Source: CAZBQG01 sp964493945
Lineage (GTDB): Bacteria; Pseudomonadota; Alphaproteobacteria; Rhodospirillales; UBA2165
NCBI GenBank assembly: GCA_964493945.1
Contig: CAZBQG010000184.1
Location: forward strand, 1-9,187
DNA length: 9,187 nt
Direction of reading: 5' to 3'
The notes under the pieces are model-generated. The model did not search any database. It was not told where the DNA came from and worked only from the letters and a program-made list of their open reading frames with translations. Position 1 is the stretch's first letter. Each line of letters starts with the position of its first letter. The position numbers and the translations under genes are program-made. Shown here piece by piece: positions 1-6,146 of this stretch.

Positions 1-2
1 TC

Positions 3-877
3 GCCGCCTTCGGCATCGGCAACACCATCCAGGCCAATTCGGTGGCCCAGGCGGCAAAGGATAATCTGGGCATCCCCGAAATCGCCACCGGGCTTATTCT
101 GGCCGTGCTTACCTTCGTCGTGATCATCGGCGGCATCAAGCGGTTGGGCGAAGTGGCGGGCAAGCTGGTGCCCATCATGGAGGTTTTGTACATTGCCGGC
201 GCCCTGATCATCATCATCATCGTCAATATCGGTGAATTGCCGGCGGCCTTTGCGTTGATCTTCACGGATGCCTTCACCGGGACGGCGGCGACCGGCGGCT
301 TTGCCGGCTCGACCATCATGCTGGCCATCCGTTTCGGCGTGGCCAGGGGAATTTTCTCCAACGAAGCGGGGCTGGGCTCGGCGCCCATGGCCCATGCCGC
401 GGCAAAGACCGACAATCCCGTCCAGCAGGGCACCATCGGTATGCTGGGCACCTTCATCGATACCATCATCGTCTGCACCATGACGGCCCTGGTCATCGTC
501 ATGACCGGCGCCTGGACTTCGGGGGTGAACGGTGCGTCGCTGTCGACCAAGGCGTTTGAGATCGGCCTGCCCGGCTTCGGCGGGATGGTGGTTACCTTCG
601 GCTTGATCATTTTCGCCTATTCGACATTGCTCAGTTGGAGCTTCTATGGCGAGCGCTGCGCCGAATATCTGTTCGGCATCCGGGGGCCATCACGCCCTAT
701 CGCATCTTGTGGATCATCGCCATACCGCTGGGCGCCATGGCCAATCTCAATCTTTTGTGGCTCATCGCCGATGTGCTCAACGGCTTCATGGCGGTTCCCA
801 ACCTGATCGCCCTGGCCGCCCTAAGCCCGGTGGTCTTCAAGGTGACGCGGGATTATTACGCGGGCGGGAAGGTCTAG
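3..877 (+). CDS. Na+/alanine (glycine) symporter, AGCS family; 5' partial and frameshifted
   Basis: This is the C-terminal part of an inner-membrane sodium-coupled amino-acid symporter of the AGCS family (alanine/glycine uptake). The gene is already open at base 3 (frame 3), and its first residues read AAFGIGNTIQANSVAQ, an AGCS-like motif from the middle of the protein. Several long hydrophobic segments follow, then the family's conserved loop GIFSNEAGLGSAPMAHAAA (about 352-408) and SWSFYGERCAEYLFG (about 633-677). After FGIR the frame is lost. The expected continuation AITPYRILW and the last two membrane segments lie in frame 2, from about 686 to the TAG at 875-877. One missing G in the G5 run at 682-686 would restore a continuous reading frame. 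Without the correction, frame 3 runs on into an unrelated tail ending at 806. Family assignment is confident. Whether the frameshift is a real mutation or a sequencing error is not known. Roughly the first 150 residues lie off the window. Confidence 0.85.
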
Positions 878-898
878 GAACAAGACAACAGGCAAAAA

Positions 899-909
899 GG
901 GGGGGGAAG
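899..909 (+). promoter_or_regulatory. G8-containing ribosome binding site of the cpdA-like gene
   Basis: A run of eight G (899-906) followed by AAG lies 5-15 bases before the GTG start at 914. It is the only purine-rich Shine-Dalgarno-like stretch there, so it supports that start. A homopolymer of this length in a ribosome binding site could vary in length by slippage, which would change the spacing to the start codon. Confidence 0.45.
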
Positions 910-913
910 TAGT

Positions 914-1672
914 GTGGGTGAGCCGGTCCGAGTCGTCCATATTACCGATTGCCACCTGACCGGCAATGAGCAGGACCGGGTGGGCGAGGTGGATACCCGC
1001 GCCACGCTTGCCGCGGTTCTGGAGGATATGGAAAGCCACCCTGCGCCCGACCTGATCCTCGCCACGGGGGATCTGTCCCAGGACGGCTCCACGCAATCTT
1101 ATGGCCGATTCGCCGGGCTTTTGGCCCAGAGGGGAGCGCCGGTCTATTGCCTGGGCGGCAATCACGATGCGGGGGGCGCCATGCTGGCCATCCTGGTACG
1201 CCATGGGCTGCATTTGGAAAGGGTGCTCAATTATGGGGCCTGGTTCATCCATCTTTTGCCGACGGCGCTTGCCGGGCGCATGGGGGGCCGGGTGCAAGAG
1301 GCTGAGTTGGAGGTGCTGGATACGGCCTTGCGGGCCAACCGGGACAAACATGCGCTGATCTGCATGCACCACCACCCCGTGCCTGTCGGCGGATCCTGGG
1401 GCGAGGAGGCGGGAATCGAAAATCCCGGCGAGCTGTTCGAAGTGACCGACCGGCATGCCAATCTTCGCGGCTTTCTGTGGGGCCATGTGCATCAGAGCTT
1501 CGAATCACAGCGCAACGGCGTTCAGATGCTAGGCACGCCTTCCACCTCCTTTGATGTGGTTTCCGATGCCCAAGGCCATCCTTCCATCGGTCCGCCAAAG
1601 CCCGGCTACCGGCGCATGGCGCTCCATGAGGACGGCACCATCGAAAGCGAGGTGCATTGGGTAAATCCCTGA
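914..1672 (+). CDS. cpdA: 3',5'-cyclic-AMP phosphodiesterase CpdA-like metallophosphoesterase
   Basis: A cytoplasmic class III cyclic-nucleotide phosphodiesterase that would hydrolyse cAMP to AMP with a dinuclear metal centre, lowering the cAMP signal. All calcineurin-type metal motifs are visible in the 252 residues: D12-x-H14 in ITDCHL, GDLSQDG (52-58, metal-bridging D53), GNHD (82-85), HHHP (152-155) and GHVHQ (190-194). The spans NPGELF (170-175) and GTPSTSF (207-213), and the C-terminal LHEDGTIESEVH (237-248), match the CpdA/Icc subgroup rather than generic phosphoesterases. Length is close to E. coli CpdA (about 275). The GTG start at 914 is chosen because the G-rich ribosome binding site precedes it and the first beta strand begins at once. 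It lies 36 bases after the symporter and could share its transcript. Substrate specificity is inferred from subgroup motifs; another cyclic nucleotide is possible. Confidence 0.8.
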   Translation: MGEPVRVVHITDCHLTGNEQDRVGEVDTRATLAAVLEDMESHPAPDLILATGDLSQDGSTQSYGRFAGLLAQRGAPVYCLGGNHDAGGAMLAILVRHGLHLERVLNYGAWFIHLLPTALAGRMGGRVQEAELEVLDTALRANRDKHALICMHHHPVPVGGSWGEEAGIENPGELFEVTDRHANLRGFLWGHVHQSFESQRNGVQMLGTPSTSFDVVSDAQGHPSIGPPKPGYRRMALHEDGTIESEVHWVNP

Positions 1673-1740
1673 ACCATCGCACTAAGGCTTGCAACCAGGG
1701 CCCCGGAGGGCAATCATCCGTGGGTAGGGAAATATATCCC

Positions 1741-1747
1741 AGGAGGA
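1741..1747 (+). promoter_or_regulatory. Strong Shine-Dalgarno sequence (AGGAGGA) for the RdhA-like gene
   Basis: AGGAGGA ends six bases before the ATG at 1754 and is the strongest ribosome binding site in the window. It fixes the start of the first gene of the four-gene cluster. Immediately upstream (1727-1740) is the imperfect palindrome GGGAAATATATCCC, which could be an operator or a small hairpin next to the ribosome binding site; no function can be assigned. Confidence 0.75.
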
Positions 1748-1753
1748 AGAATC

Positions 1754-2740
1754 ATGAAGGGCACAAGCTGGATGCGCCGCCAGGATGTGGAGGATGCGTT
1801 GCTTAACCGCTCTGTGCTGAGCAAGGGGGTAACGGATATTCCTTTCTTCGCCAGGCGCAATGAAGAGCGCGAAAAACATATGCGACGTTGGCAGGCCTTA
1901 ACGCCCCTGCGGGACGGTCCGGTAGCGACCGAAAAGGCCAGCGAAATGGAGCCTGCCGCCCGCACCAAGGCGGTCAAGGAACTAGCCCTGGAATTTGGCG
2001 CCGATGCGGTAGGCATCGCCCAGCTTCGCCCCGATCTGGTGGAGATGGGTGTGGAACTGGACCATCAATGGGTCATCGCCATGATCGTTCATGAGGATTA
2101 TGAGAAAGTCCTAGGAGGAGCGGACATGGTGGAGGCGGAGACCTTTGGCGTCTATGCCCGCTGCGCCGAAATCGCCACCGATCTAGCCGTGCATATCCGC
2201 GAAGAGATGGGCTACGGTGCCCTGGCGCACCATAACGGCGGGGTGGAAATCCAGGCCGTTCCGGCCATGCTGGCGGCGGGCTTGGGCGAGCTGGGCAAGC
2301 ATGGCAGCCTGATCAATCCCCAATTCGGCGCCGGGTTCCGCCCCGGTTTTGTGACCACCAATATGGCGCTCACCGCCGATGAGCCCATCTCCATCGGCGT
2401 GCAGGATTACTGCGTCAAATGCAAGCTCTGCACCAATGTCTGCCCAGGAGGCGCCATTCCGCTGGGGGACAACTTTGTGACGACGGATGGCATGCGGCGC
2501 TGGTTGACGGATATCGAGAAATGCTATGAATTTTCCCGCATGCGCCCGGCCTATTGTCATTTATGCATCGATGTCTGCCCCTATGTGCACAAGCTGAACG
2601 ATAATGACCAGGCCAAACAGACCTACAAGACCTATCTGGGCCAAATCAAGGAAGCCGGTTGGGGAACGCCCAAAACAACGAATGCGGTTAGTGACCCGGA
2701 CAAAGCCGGCTCCGACAGATTGCTGGATACAAGATCATGA
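1754..2740 (+). CDS. Reductive dehalogenase-like corrinoid / double [4Fe-4S] protein
   Basis: A soluble redox protein of the RdhA/QueG superfamily. Residues about 70-215 resemble the cobalamin-binding domain of reductive dehalogenases, including GADAVGIA (82-89) and GLGELGKHGSLINPQFG (176-192). Two iron-sulfur cluster motifs follow: C220-x2-C223-x2-C226-x3-C230-P, then C257 with C268-x2-C271-x3-C275-P. The segment RRWLTDIEKCYEF (248-260) before the second cluster is also RdhA-like. At 328 residues it is shorter than respiratory RdhA (about 450-550). It has no Tat signal peptide, no membrane segment and no fused flavin/ferredoxin reductase domain like that of NpRdhA/BhbA. It also lacks the HEAT-type C-terminus of QueG, so epoxyqueuosine reductase is unlikely. 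It heads an operon: its stop overlaps the next start (ATGA at 2737-2740). By family it should do cobalamin-dependent reductive chemistry; substrate and electron donor are unknown. Confidence 0.75.
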   Translation: MKGTSWMRRQDVEDALLNRSVLSKGVTDIPFFARRNEEREKHMRRWQALTPLRDGPVATEKASEMEPAARTKAVKELALEFGADAVGIAQLRPDLVEMGVELDHQWVIAMIVHEDYEKVLGGADMVEAETFGVYARCAEIATDLAVHIREEMGYGALAHHNGGVEIQAVPAMLAAGLGELGKHGSLINPQFGAGFRPGFVTTNMALTADEPISIGVQDYCVKCKLCTNVCPGGAIPLGDNFVTTDGMRRWLTDIEKCYEFSRMRPAYCHLCIDVCPYVHKLNDNDQAKQTYKTYLGQIKEAGWGTPKTTNAVSDPDKAGSDRLLDTRS

Positions 2741-3069
2741 CCGATACAGAGGTTAAATCGATCAATGAACTGGCCGGTGCTGCTCTTAAAGTTGTCAACC
2801 GGGATGGGGGGCGCATCGCCCAACATGAAGCCTCGGGTCTACGCATCAGCCTGCAAGGCGAGGGCGAGCCCGGCAAATTTCCGGCTGAGTTCGCGCCGCC
2901 GGATATGGTGCGCGAGACCCGTGACTGGCGAGGCAGCTACGTGATTTGCGTCGAGGCCCCGCTCAAGGTTCTGGAGATCGCCTGGAACAGCGGCGAGCCC
3001 TTCCGCATCATGAGTTTCAGCCGGGGTGACTGGGAAAAGGTGCTGACCGATTGGGCTGAAGGGTCCTAA
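2737..3069 (+). CDS. Hypothetical 110-residue protein, translationally coupled to the RdhA-like gene
   Basis: I do not recognise the family. The ATG overlaps the TGA of the upstream gene (ATGA) and no good Shine-Dalgarno is present, so translation is probably coupled to the RdhA-like protein. The product is small, acidic and soluble, with no signal peptide, membrane segment, cysteine cluster or repeat. An N-terminal helical stretch (about 5-20) is followed by a region that looks beta-rich: GLRISLQGEG (34-43), SYVICVEAPLKVLEIAW (67-83) and FRIMSF (89-94). It ends with a short helix, DWEKVLTDWAEG. It contains a single cysteine, in VICVE. Codon use matches its neighbours, and 27 bases separate it from the amidohydrolase gene. 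Its position suggests a subunit, partner or accessory factor of the reductase or of the pathway, but nothing in the sequence proves that. Confidence 0.7.
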   Translation: MTDTEVKSINELAGAALKVVNRDGGRIAQHEASGLRISLQGEGEPGKFPAEFAPPDMVRETRDWRGSYVICVEAPLKVLEIAWNSGEPFRIMSFSRGDWEKVLTDWAEGS

Positions 3070-3096
3070 GGGGCCCAGGGGGAAAAGGAAAAAACC

Positions 3097-4098
3097 ATGA
3101 TTGTCGATTTCCAACATCATTACACGCCCAAGAAAATGGTCGAGGCCAAGGGCGGGGGCACGGGCATCGGAACCTTCTTCAAGGATGGCCGGCCCGGTCA
3201 TACCTATCATCCGCTATTGTATGATCTGGACGCCCATATCGTCATGATGGACAAGGCGGGCATCGATCTTTCCGTGCTTACATGTGGAGAGGGCTATGAC
3301 ACGGATCTGGAAACCTGCCAGGAGATCAACAAGCTGATGAAAGAAGCCGAGAACGCCTATGGCGGGCGGTTCATGTGCCTGGGCTCGGCACCCGCCACCG
3401 GTGGTCCGGCGGCCATGAAGGAAGTGGCCCGCTGCGCCGATGAATATGGCTTTCCTGGTGTGGCTATCGTATCTGAATTGCAAGGTTTGGCCCTGGACGA
3501 TCCGGCCTTCGAGCCATTTTGGACCGAATGCGAGAAGCGTGGCCTTTATGTCTTCGTCCATCCCATCAATCACGCCATCACCTGGGAGCGCATGGATACG
3601 GATGATCTGCACCGCTGTGTCGGGCGGGAATTTTCATTGATTGTCGCCTGCATCAAACTGATCTGGAGCGGCGTCTTGGACCGCCATCCGGACCTCATGG
3701 TGCAATTCGGCCATCTGGCCGGTGGCGTCGGCTGGTATGTGGGGCGCTTTCGCAGCTATCTGGAAGACAAGGAATTCTGGGGCACCACGGAAAGCTCCAT
3801 CCATGGGCGCAAGCCGGAACATGATTTCATGCATTATATTGAGAACCGGCTGATGTTCGATACTGGCGGCTGGAGCGGCCCCATCGAAACAGCCCGCTAT
3901 GCCGTGCAATGGATAGAGCGGGGCCTGATGGACATTCCTGCTTCGCGCATGGTGTTTGCCACCGATTATCCCCAGGCCGTGCGCACGGATCAGGAAATCA
4001 TCGATTATGTGGCAGGCGTCAAGGGTTTAGGCGCCGATGGTGCCACCATCCTGGGGACGGAAAACGCCGCCAAACTGATCCTGGGCCTAAGGGATTAG
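3097..4098 (+). CDS. Amidohydrolase-superfamily protein, ACMSD-like (amidohydrolase_2)
   Basis: A cytoplasmic TIM-barrel metal enzyme related to 2-amino-3-carboxymuconate-6-semialdehyde decarboxylase, gamma-resorcylate decarboxylase and LigW. Members mostly decarboxylate or hydrolyse aromatic-derived acids. Visible landmarks in the 333 residues are the N-terminal strand MIVDFQHHY, FVHPINH (153-159, metal-ligand H155), QFGHLAGG (203-210, H206) and FATDYPQ (287-293, catalytic/metal D290). The usual HxH motif on strand 1 reads Q6-x-H8, so the first histidine ligand is replaced by glutamine. Some decarboxylases of this family use glutamate there. The start is supported by AAGGAA at 3085-3090, and length matches the family (about 330). 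It is the third gene of the operon, followed 58 bases later by the crotonase, which fits a catabolic role. The exact reaction cannot be read from the sequence. Confidence 0.85.
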   Translation: MIVDFQHHYTPKKMVEAKGGGTGIGTFFKDGRPGHTYHPLLYDLDAHIVMMDKAGIDLSVLTCGEGYDTDLETCQEINKLMKEAENAYGGRFMCLGSAPATGGPAAMKEVARCADEYGFPGVAIVSELQGLALDDPAFEPFWTECEKRGLYVFVHPINHAITWERMDTDDLHRCVGREFSLIVACIKLIWSGVLDRHPDLMVQFGHLAGGVGWYVGRFRSYLEDKEFWGTTESSIHGRKPEHDFMHYIENRLMFDTGGWSGPIETARYAVQWIERGLMDIPASRMVFATDYPQAVRTDQEIIDYVAGVKGLGADGATILGTENAAKLILGLRD

Positions 4099-4156
4099 CG
4101 CCGGACCCCCTTTCCAACCGTCTAATCAAATCTTTAATAGTAGGAAGGGATTTACC

Positions 4157-4948
4157 ATGGCTGATTCTGACGCCGGCATTCTCAAGGTCGAGACAGCAGA
4201 TAAGATTTGTCTTCTGACGCTGAACCGGCCGGAACGCCGGAACGCCCTTTCCAAGGCCATGTCGCGCCGCATTTCGGAGGCCGTCCTGGCCGCCGATGGG
4301 AACCCGGATGTCGCGCTCATCGCCATTACGGGGACCGGTGACAAGGCCTTTTGTTCCGGCGCCGATCTCAAGGACGCGCGCGAAGGTGACGAGCGCGGAG
4401 AGAGTTATGGCGGACCCTTGCATGTGCCCAACCGGGCGATGAGCGAGGTTCTGATCGATACGAAAAAGCCGACCATGGCCATCATCAACGGCCCGGCCAT
4501 CGCGGGAGGTTGCGAGCTGGCCCTGGCCTGCGATCTTCGGGTCATGGCGGACAGCGCCTATCTGGCCCTGCCCGAAGCCAAGCGGGGCATGGGGGCCCAT
4601 TTTGCTTCCGTCATCCTGCCCCAGATGGTGCCTATGGCCATCGGCATGGAATGGCTGTTTACCGGGCGGCGAATCACCATCGCCGAGATCGAACGCTGGG
4701 GGCTGGTCAACCAGGTGGTTTCGCCAGACAAGTTGATGGAGGCGGCGATGGAATTGGCCGCCGAAATCATCACATCGGCGCCGCTCTCGGTGCAGCGCAT
4801 GAAACAAACCTACCGCAAGGCCTTCGGCATGCCCCTTCATGCCGGCCTCCGCCTGGAGGTCGGCCCTGATCCATATTCGTCCGAAGACCGCAAGGAAGGC
4901 GCCCGAGCCTTTCTCGAACGCCGCCCGCCGGTCTGGCAGGGGCGATGA
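4157..4948 (+). CDS. Enoyl-CoA hydratase/isomerase (crotonase) family protein
   Basis: A cytoplasmic crotonase-fold enzyme acting on an acyl-CoA thioester. In 263 residues it shows the N-terminal LNRPERRNALS (22-32), the first oxyanion-hole segment CSGADLK (66-72), the second at NGPAIAGGCELALACD (111-126), and LPEAKRGMGA (138-147). E120 (in GGCEL) and E140 (in LPEAKRG) occupy the places of the two catalytic glutamates of enoyl-CoA hydratase, so true hydratase activity is plausible. The stretch after E140 lacks the usual PGxGG pattern, so substrate or reaction may differ. AGGAAGGGA at 4142-4150 is the ribosome binding site and supports the ATG at 4157. It is the last gene of the cluster and converges on the nitrilase remnant with only 13 bases between the stops. 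No clear rho-independent terminator is seen there. Which acyl-CoA it uses is unknown; together with the ACMSD-like gene it suggests degradation of an aromatic or cyclic acid. Confidence 0.88.
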   Translation: MADSDAGILKVETADKICLLTLNRPERRNALSKAMSRRISEAVLAADGNPDVALIAITGTGDKAFCSGADLKDAREGDERGESYGGPLHVPNRAMSEVLIDTKKPTMAIINGPAIAGGCELALACDLRVMADSAYLALPEAKRGMGAHFASVILPQMVPMAIGMEWLFTGRRITIAEIERWGLVNQVVSPDKLMEAAMELAAEIITSAPLSVQRMKQTYRKAFGMPLHAGLRLEVGPDPYSSEDRKEGARAFLERRPPVWQGR

Positions 4949-4961
4949 CCAACTAGCCGTC

Positions 4962-5654
4962 TTACCGGGTGATCCGTTTGGGCTGGACCGGCGGTTTCTG
5001 TTCGTCGGGCTCGGCTAAAAGTGCGGGCTGGTCCGCTTCGCCGATTTCGCCGGGTGCGGGCTTGGAGCGGAGATGAACCAGCGGGTGGGGCGCATCCAGA
5101 TTGACCTGCAGGGAAAAAATATCGAAGCGGTTGTAATGCCCGCCGAAATCCTGGGTTACCTTGGAGATGACAACGGAATTCAGATCCACATCGGCATATA
5201 GAATGCCTTCGCCCGGCGGCAGGGGACCGGCGATCACCAAGCCCTTGGGCCCGATGATGGTGGCCGCGCCCGTTCCCTTGGCGCGCTCCATATATTCCCG
5301 GTCCTCGCCGCTCTCGCCATAGGCCTCAATCACCTCATCGGTGACTAAGCCCACGCCGTTGATCACGAAGGCCTTCATCTGATAGCCGATGGCCCGGCTG
5401 GCGATCTCGATGCAGTCCTGCATCCAGGTGCCGTGATTGAAATGGGACGGCCAGGAAGCGGCATGGACTACTGTGTTCATGGCGGTTAATGAAAAGACCG
5501 CCAGCGGGTTGGAATTCTCGCCGCAAATCAGCCCACCCACCTTGCCAAACAGCGTGCTGTAGGCCCCCATGGTATCGCCGAAGTCGCCCGTATGTACGAT
5601 TCGTTCACCCAAGGTGGGCATGATCTTCTGGTGCTTGCCCAGGATCTCGCCCGT
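4962..5654 (-). pseudogene. Nitrilase / carbon-nitrogen hydrolase, 5'-truncated remnant
   Basis: Reading leftward from about 5654, this is the last two thirds of a nitrilase-superfamily enzyme (nitrile or amide to acid). GEILGKHQKIMPTLGER (about 5604-5651) carries the catalytic lysine and the second conserved glutamate. GGLICGENSNP holds the nucleophilic cysteine (codon 5523-5525), and GGHYNRFDIF near the C-terminus is typical of nitrilases. The tail is proline- and acid-rich. The N-terminal part, about 120 residues with the first catalytic glutamate, is absent. The frame stays open to a TTG at 5918, giving a nominal 318 residues. However, the sequence from about 5655 to 5918 is antisense to a TorD-family coding region and has no nitrilase features, so that N-terminus is accidental. 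The Cys context is CGE rather than the common CWE. As it stands it should be inactive. Nitrilase identity is confident; the exact breakpoint is uncertain by about 10 bases. Confidence 0.75.
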
Positions 5655-6099
5655 GCGGTTGAATTCACCGCGCTCTTTACCGGCCCCGGAGAACATTTTT
5701 CGCCCCACGAATCGGTCCAGTTGGAAGGTGGGACGGGTGAGCTTTGGGGCAAGGAGGCGGTGGCCGTCAAAAGCTTTATCGAACGGGCCGGCTTCGCCTA
5801 CACGGAAGAACTCCACGGGCTTCCCGATCCTATCAGCGTGGAGATGGAATTCCTGGCCCAGATCATGGCCCAGGAAGGGGCCGCCTGGCGGGAAGGCGAT
5901 ATGGAAAAGGCCCCTCAACTGCCTGGAATATGAACGAGCCTTTCTGGAAGCCCATCTGGGGCGCTGGGCGCCCGCTTTCCTGTCAAGGGTGGCGGAGCGG
6001 GCCGATCATGTCTTCTACCGGCAAATGGCGGGCATGGCGGCGGATTTCATAACTGCTGAAATTTATGATGTGGGACGCCGTCTGGATTTGGCCCGCTGA
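5655..6099 (+). pseudogene. TorD-family molybdoenzyme chaperone, 5'-truncated and frameshifted remnant
   Basis: This is the C-terminal part of a TorD/DmsD-type cytoplasmic chaperone, which helps insert molybdenum cofactor into, and hold back for Tat export, oxidoreductases of the DMSO-reductase family. Frame 3 from about 5655 reads EFTALFTGPGEHFSPHESV, the family's core motif, then LPDPISVEMEFLAQIM (about 5820-5867), the equivalent of the PDHxxxELEFM signature. The frame hits a TGA at 5931. The remaining family sequence, LEYERAFLEAHLGRWAPAF and VFYRQMAGMAADF, lies in frame 1 and stops at 6099. Removing one C from the C4 run at 5911-5914 would join them. The N-terminal ~70-90 residues are missing, replaced by the nitrilase antisense sequence. 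No molybdoenzyme gene is nearby, so its partner was lost or lies elsewhere. Family call is good; the exact subfamily is not resolved. Confidence 0.72.
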
Positions 6100-6146
6100 C
6101 AGATAGCCAATTGCGGGTGCTCCCGCAAAACCCCATATTACCGTCC

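Noticed and set aside
821..1492. Long open frame on the - strand opposite the cpdA-like gene
   Set aside because: The + strand gene has every metallophosphoesterase motif; the reverse frame has low-complexity proline/arginine/histidine-rich content typical of antisense reading.
1689..1717. Possible promoter TTGCAA-17-AATCAT upstream of the four-gene cluster
   Set aside because: The -10 hexamer matches consensus at only four of six places and alphaproteobacterial promoters are poorly predicted by hexamers. A match this weak is expected by chance.
1727..1740. Imperfect palindrome GGGAAATATATCCC just before the RdhA-like gene's ribosome binding site
   Set aside because: Only four outer and two inner base pairs match, there is no second copy in the window, and no known operator fits. 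Mentioned with the ribosome binding site but not called.
4111..4140. AT-rich patch with TTTCCA and TAATAG before the crotonase gene
   Set aside because: Hexamers are weak, and the transcript would start inside or just after the ribosome binding site. More likely ordinary intergenic sequence within an operon.
4019..4840. Long open frame of 273 codons on the - strand opposite the crotonase gene
   Set aside because: It is an antisense shadow of a well-supported gene in GC-rich DNA, with no recognisable motifs and no conserved domain.
5661..5666. EcoRI site (GAATTC) next to the nitrilase/torD junction, as a sign of a cloning chimera
   Set aside because: GAATTC occurs at several other places in the window (for example about 3772, 5174, 5511 and 7240), and TorD homology appears to include the EF encoded by the site. 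The site is not specific to the join.
6111..6146. TTG at 6111 as the start of nnr
   Set aside because: It has no ribosome binding site, and homologues begin just before LLSVEEM, which fits the ATG at 6147.
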